A stretch of 64,000 bases of DNA from Chondrilla cf. caribensis (Eukaryota > Porifera > Demospongiae > Chondrillida > Chondrillidae), in NCBI GenBank assembly GCA_964020155.1, contig OZ026548.1:4681397-4745396 (forward strand), written 5' to 3'. Of this stretch, positions 23,015 to 35,765 are shown one piece after another. Positions within the stretch are counted from its first letter, which is position 1; every line of letters begins with the position of its first letter. A program made the position numbers and the translations under genes. The notes beneath the pieces were generated by a model. That model ran no database searches, was not told where the DNA came from, and saw only the letters and a list, made by a program, of their open reading frames with translations.

Positions 23015-24570
23015 GCGCAGGCACATGCATAATATCCACTGTACAGGACAGTTGTACGTATGTGAGGTGCATAGATGAACAATGAGAGTAAAATTCACAG
23101 TATGCGCATCAAGTCACAAGTAGGCCTGCTTACATATCCACAGTCGTGACAGGTTCCATGATTTTTTCCCTTCAGATACTGCCTCTGTTTAGCAATGGCC
23201 ACACCGCACAAAATGCAGGTTGTTGTCCCATTCCCGCAGGCTATAGTCAGCAGTTCTTTGTACTTCTTGAAGTGTAACCTTGAGTAGTACAGAACATGCA
23301 ATGTATACTGTCAAAATGGAACAATAGCTTTCAAACTATGTACACACACACACACACACACACAAACACACACGCGCGCGCGCGCACACGCGTATAAAAT
23401 TGTACACCTGAATTTGTTACGGTACCTACATATGTGTGATGTGGAGTACTGTTATGTATGTATGTACAGAATGTACACACAGTAAAACCTGTCTATAAAG
23501 ACCACCCAAGAAACCAGGTGAAAGTAGTCTTTACATGGAGGTGTTTGAATACACAGTAGAACCTGTTTTACAGTCCACCTCCACGCAACAACCACCTTAT
23601 TCAAGTTACCACTTTTGAACAACTCACACTATCCCAACTACATTATGGCACCTCTAACTGAAGACCAGTTGTCTACAGAGACCACTTTTTTCTTGGTCAC
23701 TAGGGTGGTCTTTGTAGGCAGGTTTCACTGTAGTATACCGTGTGTATTGGTCAGTAACAGTCACTTTGTACAGGTGGACTCTAAAAACGTTTCACTGTAT
23801 GTACGCATATACATTTTCATGTATACTGTACACTTGCGTTTGTATGTATTCAAACATCCAGTTTACATATGAATACGGTCATCTGTATACTCACAGTATT
23901 TTCAATTCATCCAATTTCTGGCCTCGCTCTATCTCGCTAACAGTTTTGAGGATTTGGTTCACCTCATACCGACTCATGGACTTGGTCGGGAGCATGTGGG
24001 TCTGTACCGCGCGAGTCTGCTTCTGGGAATACTTGGCTGACACCGTGGACCAACCAAATTTCAAACTGTATTGTGGACATAAAGATTGTAATTAGTGACT
24101 GAACTTTAAGCTGGTAAGCAGTGTGTATTTCACTAGGAATCAGCACACTAACTGATTTGATTCTAATCTCTTTAAGCACCTTTTGAACCCTATTGAGCTT
24201 CTCCTTTGTGTGTAGCCCAGTGTATTGTGATATATTATACCTTCAGTGTGTAGGAAAAATCCTATATTTGTGAGGAATCCTCTGAATTGAACCTCTGTGT
24301 CCAGCTACTGCTTAACATGTTATGTGTGGGATATTTGTGGGGATGGTAAGGGTTGATATAGACTTGATTTGCCCTGAAAGCTCACCTTCCCAGCCAGGAT
24401 AGTTGGTTATCTGTGGGAACAGCCATTGAATATCTCCATTCCTTCTGAGCTGACATCCCTAGCTCCATTAGGTAATATTCCTGATCTAGCAGAGGCAATT
24501 CCAGTAGATTAAAAGCACTGGTAAAGTCAAAATCACTTCTTTCAGTGGACTGTGTTTCTTCCCTCTCCAT
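15872..24570 (-). CDS. RPH3A: Rabphilin-3A-like Rab effector (zinc finger plus tandem C2 domains)
   Basis: Peripheral membrane protein expected to bind GTP-Rab on secretory vesicles. Thirteen exons: 24570-24386, 24065-23895, 23278-23134, 22495-22412, 21818-20951, 19831-19752, 19523-19452, 19304-19195, 18824-18701, 18328-18174, 16542-16461, 16360-16261 and 15969-15872. All phases agree, 757 residues (human rabphilin-3A has 694). The Rab-binding domain has eight zinc-binding Cys in CILC, CHDC, CSKC and CVLC, followed by LWKMSGAW, like the SGAW motif of rabphilin and Noc2. A long Ser-rich linker follows. C2A keeps calcium ligands (AADSNGLSDPYV; VYDYDMVSRDDFLG). C2B (GQALVSVQYDKS, then TLNPEFNE) has lost them (PANRKKLSANPSAK; MHRSRSKRRYTQ). 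The first exon and start are the least certain part. Granuphilin-type SYTL is the main alternative. Confidence 0.85.
16061..16133. repeat. (TG)n microsatellite in rabphilin-like intron
   Basis: Pure GT run between the last two coding exons, 128 bp from the exon that ends at 16261. Confidence 0.95.
16982..17122. repeat. Long hairpin (inverted repeat with about 60-bp arms)
   Basis: AATAGCTGAAGTACCTCTGG on the left is answered by CCAGAGGTACTTTAGCTATT on the right, and AGACACCTTTGCCTAATTGA by its complement. The loop is about 20 bp. Arms differ at a few positions. It lies in the large intron between exons 18328-18174 and 16542-16461; probably a non-autonomous element. Confidence 0.85.
18960..19000. 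repeat. Short TG/CA-rich tract
   Basis: GTGTGTG and CACACGCG blocks in the intron between exons 19304-19195 and 18824-18701; the same intron is part of the segment duplicated at 26913-27215. Confidence 0.6.
20030..20270. other. CpG-richer foreign-looking segment in rabphilin-like intron 5
   Basis: Higher in CG dinucleotides than the flanking intron (TCGTACGCCCGACTCGCGAA, CTCGAAGCTCGAAGGC). Two overlapping open frames of 63-74 codons on the plus strand resemble nothing I recognise. Probably part of an old transposon. Confidence 0.35.
22968..23010. repeat. (CA)n microsatellite
   Basis: Pure CA run in the intron between the exons 23278-23134 and 22495-22412 that encode the two halves of the zinc finger. 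Confidence 0.95.
23340..23396. repeat. (CA)n-(CG)n tract
   Basis: CA run followed by an alternating CGCGCGCG block, a purine-pyrimidine alternation that can adopt Z-DNA. It lies in the intron upstream of exon 23278-23134. Confidence 0.85.
23479..23732. mobile_element. Tc1/pogo-like MITE (CAGTAAAACCTGTC family)
   Basis: Left end ACAGTAAAACCTGTCTATAA, right end TTTGTAGGCAGGTTTCACTGTA. A second internal terminus CAGTAGAACCTG at 23554 suggests one element inserted in or tandem to another. A relative is at 31592-31775. Confidence 0.7.
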
Positions 24571-26912
24571 TGTGGTTTTTATAAGGTCTTTTGTGAGGGT
24601 TCTCAAACCCTGACACCTCAGAGTACTATTTGACACATTGTAAAGTCATCCAACCGTAACGAAGCCTTACTATTCACGCAACCCGGGTTAAGTTTGTGTA
24701 TTGTTTGTGAAATTTGACCACTTTGTTTATTACACTGACATACAGATGCCATGAAATTGCTGGAAGTCTCAATGGGGGGGATTAATAATTCGGATGGTGG
24801 ATGTTCGGTAATAGTACTCACACTCAAATTTCCCATTACCAAGTTACTCTCTCCTTGGATATGACTGACTGTATAACTGTTGCTATTTATTGCCACTTTT
24901 TTATTTTCGGCCAATGCTTTATTTTGTTCATTTTGAGCAAACTTGCCACTCTTTTCTACTGTCAAGAATTACAGCTGCGTGTGAGATAACAGGTGCCGTG
25001 TATGTGTATGATTGGTCTAAATATATTTGTACGAGTAAGCTACCTGCATAATAAGTTGCATGTACCTGTATGCTTGTAGCATAAGGCCTTCATTGTACAG
25101 CTACACAATGGATTGTATTTTGATGTATGGGATAAATTGCACATATGTATGTGTATGTGTATTGTATGTACTGTACTTATAATATAGCACTGTATGACTG
25201 TTGCACAAACTTGTTCCTACATATACACATTCGAACTGTACATTACAATAATATTACACTGTATACAGTATGTATCTTGTATATAATGTATACATATTAA
25301 CTTGTATGTATGTACTTTATACATATCCTGTAACTGCTAATGGCTTAGAAATCCGTCTGCTTCCTTTCCTATGCATGTACTAAGGACAATGTACCAGTTG
25401 TGGTTATGTCTCTGCTCGACTCAGTTTATTTTAATTGGTTTTAGTCAGTAAGCACCATGCTTTCAATATCCTGCCAGAATACAGCCCAATGTATGTATGT
25501 ACTGCCTGGCAATTTTCAGTGAAGTGACCATAAGGTTATATGGATGCTCTGGGCTTGATGTAGTCAGAGGTGTCTCTGACTGGGTAGTGTGCTGAGTGGC
25601 TTCTGGGAGGCCAGAGGAACGATAATGAAGTAACGGGTATTTTGTATTAGTAGGTATAAATGGTCACCGTTTGAATTGCAGATGTGGGTGTGTGTATGAG
25701 ATGAATGCCAAGGTAAGATCAACCACACGGGAATAATAAGTGTGTACGGGTGTGTGGACACATGCATGCACATGCGCACACACTATACTCCTAAAATACG
25801 ATTGTTTTGCGTGGGACTTCGGAGGCGCCGCACCACCACATAAGCGCTCACTTTTCAATTTTCAGCCTTATCAATTAGTGATAGACCGCAATACTTTTAT
25901 TCCCAGGTCATCTCGAATAAGCGCCTGCCGGCTGCTACATGAAAATAAACGCTCGCAGCCCGCGGTTATTCGAAGCTGGTTTTAGCCGCGATTTTCCTCA
26001 AACAAATCCTATCAAGAGCAAATGAAATGCAAGAACTTCAGTTTTCGCGGAACTCCGGTTGTTCACAGTGAGCCAGTTATAACCTGGTTACGAATACGCG
26101 TTTAATTTTGCTCTCTTCCTTTCGTGCCTATTAGATCGCGCGCGTGTCGTCTTCGAAACCGGTTAAAACTGTTGCTAACCTTAGTGATGTTCTCTTGTCT
26201 CTCTGCTCCCTAATGCTGTCGATATGGCCCGTGGTAGTCCTCTCTACTGTTCAGCTCCCAGATCAGTCTATAATGGTATTTGTCGCTGCGCACTCCTGTA
26301 CTTGTAATGCCGCCACACTGCTATTATTACAACAACACTGTTCTTCTAGCACCTCAGTTTCATATTTCATACTGATGTGAACTCACACCTTGAACTGTTT
26401 CGATATGAAAGTTTGTTTGCTTTACTACATACCCAAAGTAGTTGTGGTGATATGTTGAAAGAAAGTTGCCTGATATTCAAATTCAAATTACTGTCCTTGT
26501 GTGTGTTTTGATCTCCTCGCAGTTCACACACACACAACAGTCAGGACACAAGACTCTAGAACTTTGTTAATGCATTGTTCATTCCAGAGTAGTTACATTT
26601 GTGTGTTTACTGTGCATGTTAACTACGTGCACACATGCAGTGCACATTGTCTATGTGTACACACTGTTTGCATGCAGATGTAACATGTACACATTGTTTG
26701 CATGCACACGACATGTACACATTGTTTGCATGTACATGTAACATGCACACATTGTTTGCATGCACATGCGTACATGTTTTACATGCATTCGGACATACCA
26801 TGTACATGGTGTGTACATGATGTGTAACAATGTGTGTGGATTACAAATGACTAGGAATTAAAAATGGTTTCAGTTGGATGACATATGGACAGTGTGTGTG
26901 TGTGTGTATCCT
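24571..26912. other. Upstream region of the rabphilin-like gene, no confident gene
   Basis: An open frame at 24618-24965 (minus) could be an upstream exon or 5' UTR of the rabphilin-like gene; it has no recognisable domain. Around 25800-26160 the sequence becomes CpG-rich (AATAAGCGCCTGCCGGCTG, AACGCTCGCAGCCCGCGG), looking like an old transposon end. A run of ATGTACACATTGTTTGCATG units of about 30 bp fills 26640-26790. Confidence 0.5.
26640..26790. repeat. About 30-bp tandem repeat (ACACATTGTTTGCATG)
   Basis: Four to five imperfect units containing CACATTGTTTGCATGCACAT. Open frames on both strands through it reflect the repeat only. Confidence 0.8.
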
Positions 26913-27215
26913 TCACAGACATGCTTCACAGGATACAGACAGTATGATGTAACATGAAGACTGCCATCATACCACTCATATCCTGTGGATCATGTCAGTG
27001 TGGAATGTATATGAACACATATGTACATATGTACATATGTACACACACATGAATGTGATGTGTATGTACTGGATATGTGTTGTACACTGCTTACATTATT
27101 TCATGTTGTTGTACAAATGATTCAGATATTTGCTTGTACACAATTTCCTTTTCATTCTATTTTGGATTCAATGTTGTCAGCTTGATGGAGGTAGTCTGTT
27201 TGGTGCTGGTGGAAA
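26913..27215 (-). pseudogene. Decayed duplicate of the rabphilin-like C2A exon 8
   Basis: About 300 bp closely match 19013-19320: the intron sequence (for example GACTGCCATCATACCACTCA) and the whole exon 19304-19195. On the minus strand the copied exon reads STKQTTSIK, then LTTLNPK followed by a TAG stop, then a shifted-in-meaning but aligned tail SESFVQQHEIM. The splice donor ATAATGTAAGC is kept. No other exon of the gene is found nearby, so this is a partial segmental copy placed upstream of the gene's 5' end. Confidence 0.9.
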
Positions 27216-27222
27216 TGTGTGA

Positions 27223-27223
<1 letters not shown>

Positions 27224-27274
<51 letters not shown>

Positions 27275-27283
27275 CACACACAC

Positions 27284-27328
<45 letters not shown>

Positions 27329-27330
27329 AC
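27224..27330. repeat. (CA)n microsatellite
   Basis: CA run with AACACACA interruptions, abutting the duplicated rabphilin segment. Confidence 0.95.
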
Positions 27331-27339
27331 TTGTACTTA

Positions 27340-27620
27340 CCATTGCCAACTTTGGCTATGTGGCCCCCAATTCAAGGGGGAGAGCCAGCAGGAGGCATCA
27401 GGACAAGGGACCCCATTGGCAGTGGGGACACCTGCCCCAACACCCCAACCACATGGCTCCCTCGTACAGAGAGGCTACTCATCTGTGGGCTTACAAGACC
27501 CACAAGATGAGAGATGGGGTACAGCCCTGAGTGATGGCACCATAATATGTACATCCAGGGCTCCGGGCTGCAGCAATCCCCGCCCCTACACTTGGTAGCT
27601 TTCAGCAAGGTTGAGAATGT
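27340..27620. other. GC-rich unique segment of unknown nature
   Basis: Markedly richer in G and C than its surroundings (GGGGACACCTGCCCCAACAC), with overlapping open frames on both strands (27077-27598 plus, 27372-27608 minus). None shows a domain I recognise, and the plus-strand frame begins inside the pseudoexon and CA run. Possibly an untranslated RNA exon or transposon piece. Confidence 0.3.
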
Positions 27621-27808
27621 ACTAGCACCTAGAAAATAGCCACACCAGCTGGTTTACTCTCCCCAGTGACTTTGGTTTACAACTATCATGAAATTTGTAA
27701 ACCAGTCATAAGCTGATATTTCCATTCAGGTGGCAAAACTGCTGGTTACAGGTCCGTCACCTCTCTGGCTTACTCATTCAATCAGCTTCCATATCAACTG
27801 GGAAACAT

Positions 27809-27829
27809 ACACACACAAACACACACACA

Positions 27830-27886
<57 letters not shown>

Positions 27887-27887
27887 T
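27809..27887. repeat. (CA)n microsatellite
   Basis: CA run with AAACACAC and AGTGACAC interruptions. Confidence 0.9.
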
Positions 27888-28571
27888 AACCACAAACACC
27901 ACATGCACTTAATAACTCATACTTGCATGCAGATAGACACACAAGGGTACACACAAGCATGCACATGAAAGCATACACAAGCACACACATTATTATGACA
28001 ACAAACATGATCAAATATTCAGGTCTTTGGTTTTTATTGGATATCTCCTACTTGTAGAACAAGCTTTCCTACATTCTGAGTGGAGGTTTATGACTATTGC
28101 TGTCGAAGCAGTTCCCACAGACAGCCGTCCACTCTTGTGGACACAAAAATACAAAGTGACAACATTTAATTCTAGTGCACTTGGGGTCTCATCGTCAAGG
28201 AAGGATTCTGTGATTTAAGCTGAAATGAAACCACCATCCCTAGGTGTGTGTCTGAACAGGAGGCAAGTATTTTTATTTCACGGCATACCAGATGTGTGTA
28301 TGTAATTGTAATTTTGGCAGACCTTAATCAGACTCCTCTATAATCCAACATCCTTAATATCCTTAACATTTGGAGACATCACCCATCACTATAGAATACT
28401 ATAATCACTATAGGTTGCTATTTTTAGCAGGTACTATATTTAGCTATTGTGCAACGCACAAAAGTTTGGCTGGTTCTTTTTTATCAAAATATAATAGAAA
28501 ATTACAAATGAATGAAAGGATGTGGGGATGACTTCTACAGTGACTCAACAGTAGGAACTATGTACGTACAT

Positions 28572-28855
28572 ATGCAACATCCCAACATGTAAACATCACC
28601 ACATGTAAACATCTCAACATGTAAACATCACCACATGTAAACATCCCAACATGTAAACATTTCCACGTGTATATGCCTCAACATGTAAACATCCCAACAT
28701 GTAAACACCCCAACATGTGAACATCCTAACATGTAAACATCCCAACATGTAAACATCCCAACATGTAACCATTTTCACGTGTATATGCCTCAACATGTAA
28801 ACACCCCAACATGTATACATCACCACATGTAAACACCCCAACATGTAAACATCCC
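28572..28855. repeat. Minisatellite of about 16-20 bp (CATCCCAACATGTAAA)
   Basis: Roughly 17 degenerate units of CATCCCAACATGTAAACAT-type with CACC and TATATGCCTC variants. It leads straight into a hairpin, ATCCCAATAGCATGT and its complement ACATGCTATTGGGAT, at 28851-28885. Confidence 0.9.
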
Positions 28856-28885
28856 AATAGCATGTCTGAACATGCTATTGGGATG

Positions 28886-31590
28886 CTAACAGTATTACTG
28901 TACACATATCCAGTGCCTCATGCTACACATCGATGGTAAGGAGTTATCTATTTTCAGGCATCCATAAGAGATTGAATCCAGAGGTGGGGGGAGAAGGTAC
29001 ATGCATGCTGATTTGAAGACATCATCCTGAAACTGCTTTGTCATTGTGTGTTGAGGGAGGAAAATCCCTGTATCACAAAGCTTCGCAGCATGTACTGCTT
29101 CCCACATGTAACGTGAGCACAGACCGACCGTCTAAGCCACTCTACCGTAATTCGGTACTTTTCCTACATTGGTATAGTCCCACCTGCGTTACTGCATTGT
29201 GCGTGAGTTCATGAGTTAGACTGGGTGCTTTAAGTGCTCCTGTAGAGTGTGGCATACAAATCAAGGCTGAAAATCTATACCGATGATGCAATGTAATGAC
29301 ATAGACAATGTGTGGACTGAAAGTCTGAGTGGCACCAGATGTTTGCAAACATGCCATAGTGAGAGTAACTGTAAGTAACTTGAGAGAGTAGACCTTGTGA
29401 AGCTAAGGAAGTAGTTGACCGGAATTGTGTAGATATGGACTTTTTGTCACTAGCTGTGGTGTATGTCTCTCGTTGGAATTCATACTTCTATGATGGATAC
29501 TGCATGTCTCACAACTGCCATTGGTTTTCCTCTGCTACCTATGTTGGACCAATAATGTACTACCTTTTATTATTGTTTACACTCTGTGCTTAGTCACACG
29601 TTGTACTGTTTGTTTATTTTTGTTTACATTCCAAAGTCAATCACATGTTGTACTATTTATTGTGCCGCTGAGTTTGCTGAGTGGTTTTACAGATAAGATT
29701 CGCATGTACTCACAGTATATGCTATGCATGCTGTACACACTGTACACACTGTGCACGCTGTATACAGGTGCATTTCTTATACTGTACTTGTTTGCTGTGT
29801 GTGTGTATGAAAGTGTATCCTGCCGAATGGGGAAAACCCCTTACATCATCATTATCACCATGGTCAACCCCTTGCATAGTTAGAAGCTGACATACAGGAA
29901 GCACTTATGAAGTAATCCATTAGTCTGGGGCAATCCATATTATGCAACCAACAGAATATATTGAGGTAATCTTAATAACAAAGCTTAATCCAACATTCTT
30001 CCTAGTAGGAAGACATGTGTATCATTTGCCTTGTTGGTGTATCTTGGCCATGTATTTATAGAGCAGCTGAGTCACTTCCTCCCTGGACGTGTAGATCATT
30101 GAGGGAAGGTCTCCCACTGTATTGCAGCCTCATATCATGCATTCTGCATGAATGTGTATTAATTTTACACAAGGTGTACGTGAGTGTTCTTATACCATGG
30201 AAAAGTGTTGCGTTTTACTGTCTGTCACTAAAGACAAATTCATTTTGTACATACATTCCACGTGTGTGTATTCTTTGTACCACAGTGAGACTGGAGGCTG
30301 TTATCAGGTGTGCTGTATGTATATGTGTGTGTATTCTTTGTACCACAGTGAGACTGGAGGCTGTTATCAGGTGTGCTATATGTATATGTGTGTACACTAG
30401 GTGGAAGTGTACATATGAACATGGAAAAATGTTGTATTTTTACTGTATGTGCCTAAACGCAAGTACATTTTCGTATACACACACTGCATATGTGTATGCA
30501 TGTGTATACTACGTAATATGCATGTGCATGCGTAAATGCATGTGTATACTATGTGATATGTATGTGCATGTGTGTACTACATAATGTGTATGTGCATGTG
30601 TATATTAACTGTGCCACAATGAGATTGGAGGCCGCTATCACATGGGTTCTCCCCCTGTCCTCATCCCTCATAAGGCCCTGTGAGCATGACTTAGTAAGAT
30701 CGTGGATCCAGGATGCCTTAGGGCACCGTTGTCAGAATGGGTGTGTTACAAGTGTAGGTATCCCCATTGGATGAATGTCTGTGCCTGTGGTAAACCAGTA
30801 CTCAGTTGTGGTTGTTCCCGTTTAGTGTCATCACCATGTAAAACCTCGTCCTGTTCTCTCAAACAGCAATTCTCTGAAATCAGAGAACAGGCGGTGTTGG
30901 TCTCTCATGTTCTCACCATGATCTTAACGTTGGTGTAGTTTCACGTGTATGTACTATCACATTACCATGGGAACTTGATAATATCATGGTTAGGTGGGTA
31001 TGTACTGGTTCCTAATTGGCCAATTTTTCCTGCTCTTGGAATGTCCGTCACATGTGAACCTTGTGTCCACACGCTTTCAGATCCACACATATATGTACGT
31101 AGGATGGGTGGTCTTCAAAGACGGGTCTTTTATAACAGGTTCCACTGTATAGGTACCGTATGTATGTGTATGCTGGCATGACACATACACAATACGTATG
31201 TGTATGTTTACCTGAAGTATGTACTGTATGTACGTACATACATGTACCCTGGTTGAAGGTAACATCAAAGGAACTGACCTATGTACATTTCCCATGTACT
31301 AGCTCAGAGCAGGTCAAGTTGATGTACTTTTTGACAAAACCCGATTAATTTTGATACACTTCTTGGTTGCCGGGGTACGTAATAGATAAATCCCTCTTTG
31401 GGTTCGTACATGGGAAATGTCCTCACTGCAAAAGACTAATTGACCTCGGGCTGCACCCTCAGCCAATTTGCCTTCTGCAGTTGGGACATTTCCCATGTAC
31501 CAACCCAAGGAGGGATTTATCTACTACGTATGTATAGTATATTTTTGTATATTTTGGATGCACCAGTTCTGTGCGTCCTACAAGCACATG
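28886..31590. other. Gene-poor stretch, no gene assigned
   Basis: Contains a 66-bp direct duplication at 30263-30395 (GTGTGTATTCTTTGTACCAC twice) with a third partial copy near 30600. A Cys-rich plus-strand frame (30736-30938: WVCYKC, then CACGK, CGCS) follows a possible splice acceptor GTTGTCAG but has no partner exons I can join. Nothing else recognisable. Confidence 0.4.
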
Positions 31591-31591
31591 A

Positions 31592-31775
31592 TACAGTGAT
31601 ACCTGTACATAAAGACCACCCAAGAGACCAGGAAAGGTGGACTCTGTAGAGAGGTGGTCTCTATACGGAGGTACACTGGTGTAGTTGAGCTGATGTAGTG
31701 GATATTCCAACAATGGTCACTTAGGACAGGTGGTCTTTGTGTAGAGGTCTTGTCTTTATAGCAAATTTCACTGCA
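31592..31775. mobile_element. Tc1/pogo-like MITE (ACAGTGATACCTGTA family)
   Basis: Left end TACAGTGATACCTGTACATA with AAAGACCACCCAAGAGACC; right end TCTTTATAGCAAATTTCACTG. The left end closely matches 23479-23520 (AAGACCACCCAAGAAACC). Confidence 0.65.
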
Positions 31776-32677
31776 TTGTGTATTCTACTGTGTGTACTGT
31801 ACATTTGCATGTATTGTATAGTATTGTATTATATACATACTATTATATACTATTATAGTATACTATGTGTACTTAATGCGTATGCATTTTATGTACTGTG
31901 TGTACTGGTTGTTCCAGAAGTTTATGATGGAAGGTAATTGTGGTCACTGTAGAGTGAGGCTAACACAGAGTCTTGTCCCATCAGAAATTATCACCACTTC
32001 CTCCAGTGAGTGTGGGAGGATTGTACATAATTTCAAGTGTAAGTCACCATCATCACCATGTAGCATCCATTTGTAGGGAATTCCTACTAGTACTGGGCAG
32101 TTGATTGATTTCTGCAATTAATTGCGTACTTAGTCAAAGATGATCATAGTATCGATGTGAAATTTGACATTGAAATATCGCTGCCATGCAATTATCGGAT
32201 ATTATGTCTATCTAATGCTCCAGTTATGTGACATATCCAGGGTGAATGAAGAAAGCCATAGGAAGGACTAATCATAGTTGTTTTGGCAAAGTACCTTTTA
32301 CTTTCAGGTAGTGGTGACTTGCTTATTGTCCAGTAAATATTGATTTTGAGGTACGTTGTACAGTGTACTTATCTTTTGGTGGAGAAGTAGTCTGTCACTG
32401 CTGAAGATGACCTCAAGGATTCAGATGTATAAGAGAAAACAAGAAACTGTTGTTGAAATATATTTCAGAACACTGCCAATAACTGAAAGGTGACGTGTCC
32501 ACCTTCTATTATTCAATAATTGTGATAAGTGCAATGTTCACTACAGACTATTATCATTTGTGAGATTCAGAATACCACCCCAGCCAACTCCAACCCTCTT
32601 TCTCTCTCTCTCTCTCACACACACACACATACAAAAACACACAACACACACATACACACACATACACACACACAAAC

Positions 32678-32749
<72 letters not shown>

Positions 32750-34695
32750 GCACACTTGCTCACTTGCTCACTGTAATTAAAATTATTGTCTGAGAGGAAT
32801 GTGAAATACTTGAGAATGCATAATCTAATGTGGCATATGTGTAGGGTACGGTATATATGTAAGTACATATTAACACAATGCAGTAATCCCTCATATTTAG
32901 ACAGATGTACATATGTACATGTAGTGTACTGTAGTATGTGTGTGTACAAATGTGTACAAATGCTTTGTTGGCTGGTGTTGTATTATGGTACATGTACATA
33001 TGTGTTACATCACCTTCAGGAAGAATACACAGGGAATGGATCCTTTGGATGGGATACAGAGGGCGAGGACAAACCCCGAGGTGTTCCAAACAAAGGATCC
33101 ATTTCCTGTGTTTCCTTCCTAGAGGTGATGTAAACGACATGTATCCCGATCGACCACATGCCAAACTTTTGGTAGCTAACTGATTAATCAATTGTCACAT
33201 CTGGGGATCTCAGGGATACAGAGGATATGCATCCCTGTCAGTCTCTGACGTTACCATCGATCAGGATGCATGCATGGATGTACATACGTATGAATAAATA
33301 TTCTCCACATGTGCTGTATGTATGCCATTGTATGGGTAATAAAAGAGAATACGTACATACGTACACATAGTGTGCATACGCGCACAATACAATATGCACA
33401 CTTAGTGTGTTCGTGACAGAATTTCCCTGTCCACTTCTGAATACTCTTTAAGATGCGTATGTCATGATTGAGGCAATGTAATGGTACTTGAGTGTGAGGT
33501 TGAGATTATGTTGGGAAATGCGTTAGGTGTGAGCGAGCTGTTAGACTGCATTGTTCTGTCCTTGTGTGTTCCAGGTCACCAGTTCACAATGTGCTTAGTA
33601 CTGTACAGCTCACCATAAAATCAACACATATGCTGTGTTCTTGCGTGTATGTATGTGTGTACGTATGTAGTACAGAATTTATTATGAACACATGTGTCCT
33701 GTTGTGTGCTGATGGAGGATTTGATGGAAGTGGTGTTAATCAACGAGGTATATCTGTGTTTCTGTTTCTCTCACAGGAGAGCATTGTTGAAGTTTGTGAT
33801 TTGGGGTGGAATTGACAGGACAAGGTGTGGTCATCATGTCCTCCCCTTGAGCTCGTAATCCCTGAAGTTCCTGACAACCCTGTCACTCAATCCATCAATG
33901 ATCCATCAAGGACTTGGAGAGCCCCAATGATCCATCAAGTGTCACCATTTGTGGTGGGCCTGGCTAGTACGGCTTATCCTCTCTGATGTGACACTGATCA
34001 CTGATCTGTTGTTACAAATCTCGTCTTGCTCTGTACACAGAGGAACATTGTCTGGTGAGTGTTCTGTACTGGAATGTGTGTATTTACGTGAGCATATGCA
34101 ACACAATCTGTATTTAGTATGCACTTATATCCCATGCACAAATCTTTGCAAATGTACGCGCTATTACATCATTTTGTACACTTTCCATTACATGTTGCAC
34201 ATTCTTCTGTGCTAGGTTGTATGTATATGCCATGTTACGCACTTCCTGTATCATGTTACACACTTCCTGTATCGTGCTGCACGCTTTCTATGTTGACTTA
34301 CCACCTCTCATGTCATGTCACGCACATGACATTGATCTGATGAGATTGTGTAGTTCTCTAAACTGTGAAAACTCCCACATCCTGTGTTCTCCTCCCTGGT
34401 ATGTATGCACTTCTAATACATTGTTGGGGTCCTATACCGGCCATGTATGTGTGTGCCTTACCACATAGAAACACACTTCGCACATGCAGTTAAATTGCAT
34501 CATCCTTCACATCAGGTAGCAAGTGTGGGTGATTTTTACAGGTTTTGTACACGTGTATGCACTTCAATGCTCACTCAGTGACCCTTAGCATGGGTCCCAT
34601 ACACTAAATGTCCAGTCATCCACTTCACGACATCACCCTCTGTTGTGCTCCCCCATACACTAGTATACAGTGAGACCACTTTATAACATCACATT

Positions 34696-34731
<36 letters not shown>

Positions 34732-35765
34732 TCTATATCTTTGTACTGTGTTTTTATTCGGATCCCTCACAATTCTTCTCAATCCTCTTTGGACCGTACC
34801 AGTATGGGGTACATGAGATGTGTGTATCCTTGTGCACATAATGGGTGCTAATTTTCCAAAATTGATTGGCTGCATCCTGCGTTCCTCAGCGATGTACTCA
34901 CAGTGATCATCCGGGATTACTTCATGTACGTACAGACCACAGCTGTGGTCACAGTTGTACAAATTGAAATCACCCACGCATCAGAATACGTCATGTACTG
35001 TTACAGCAAAGTATGTAATATTGATGAAAACATGTAATAAACACACCTTACTCTGAATGCTTGCATGTGGGAGAGGAAACACATTCAGTATGTGCGCACA
35101 CATACATGCATACACACCTACGTACTGTATGTAGTGGTGTTGTTGAAACTTGATATGCGGAGAGTATGGATTTAGCATGTTCCACTTGAAGTTGTCATGT
35201 AAATTTGATTTGCTACTATGAATGGTGGTTTGTCTAGCGTATTGTATTCAACATTGTTTAGTACATTAGTACTTGTGACAATCACTTCCACGCATGTGTG
35301 TATATGGTTGTGTGATTGAGAACACATACTGTATGTTTACTCCCAGGTGGCTATTTGAATGATATTCATAGATTCCTATCGAATGTGGGATACTGTCCAT
35401 TGCAGCACCTTGTGGCATTTCCTGTCTGCTCAACACAGCGCCCCCTCCCGACGCCAGCCTGTTTTGTGGAAATCCAATCAAACCGAGGTATTCAACATTT
35501 GTGTTTGTATGTACTTGTAACGGATGAATCGATTGCGGAATTTGCACACCTTTGATGTCTGCTTATTGGTTTCTGTTGCTAGACTGAATCACCTGTAATG
35601 TTACAGGATTCTATGACATACATACGTATGTACATACAGTATAATATTATACATTTCCTTGGAGAATTTACACATCTTTGAAGTCTTCTTGACGGGTTTT
35701 TGGTGCTAGCACATAGAGTATCTATGTGCTAGACTGAATGGCTTGAAATGTTACAAGATGATATT
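31776..35765. other. Gene-poor stretch, no gene assigned
   Basis: Includes a second Cys-containing plus-strand frame after a possible acceptor (about 31918-32074, NCGHCRVRL), a TC/CA tract at 32602-32755, a GT tract at 34695-34728, and a minus-strand frame at 34850-34965 (LYVHEVIPDDHCEYIAEERR then MQPINFGKLAPIM) that looks exon-like but could not be joined to others. A short inverted pair flanks 33008-33130 (CATCACCTTCAGGAAGAATA and its relative). Confidence 0.4.
32602..32755. repeat. (TC)n-(CA)n microsatellite
   Basis: TCTCTC run followed by a long CA run with AAAACAC and ACATACAC interruptions. Confidence 0.95.

Noticed and set aside
24618..24965. Upstream exon of the rabphilin-like gene
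   Set aside because: Open for about 115 codons but without domain, ATG or a donor that joins in phase; left as possible 5' UTR.
34850..34965. Minus-strand exon-like frame with LYVHEV and PINFGKL, reminiscent of part of an RFX DNA-binding domain
   Set aside because: The conserved RRLGTRG and YHYYG half was not found nearby and the splice donor is unclear; the likeness is too weak to call.
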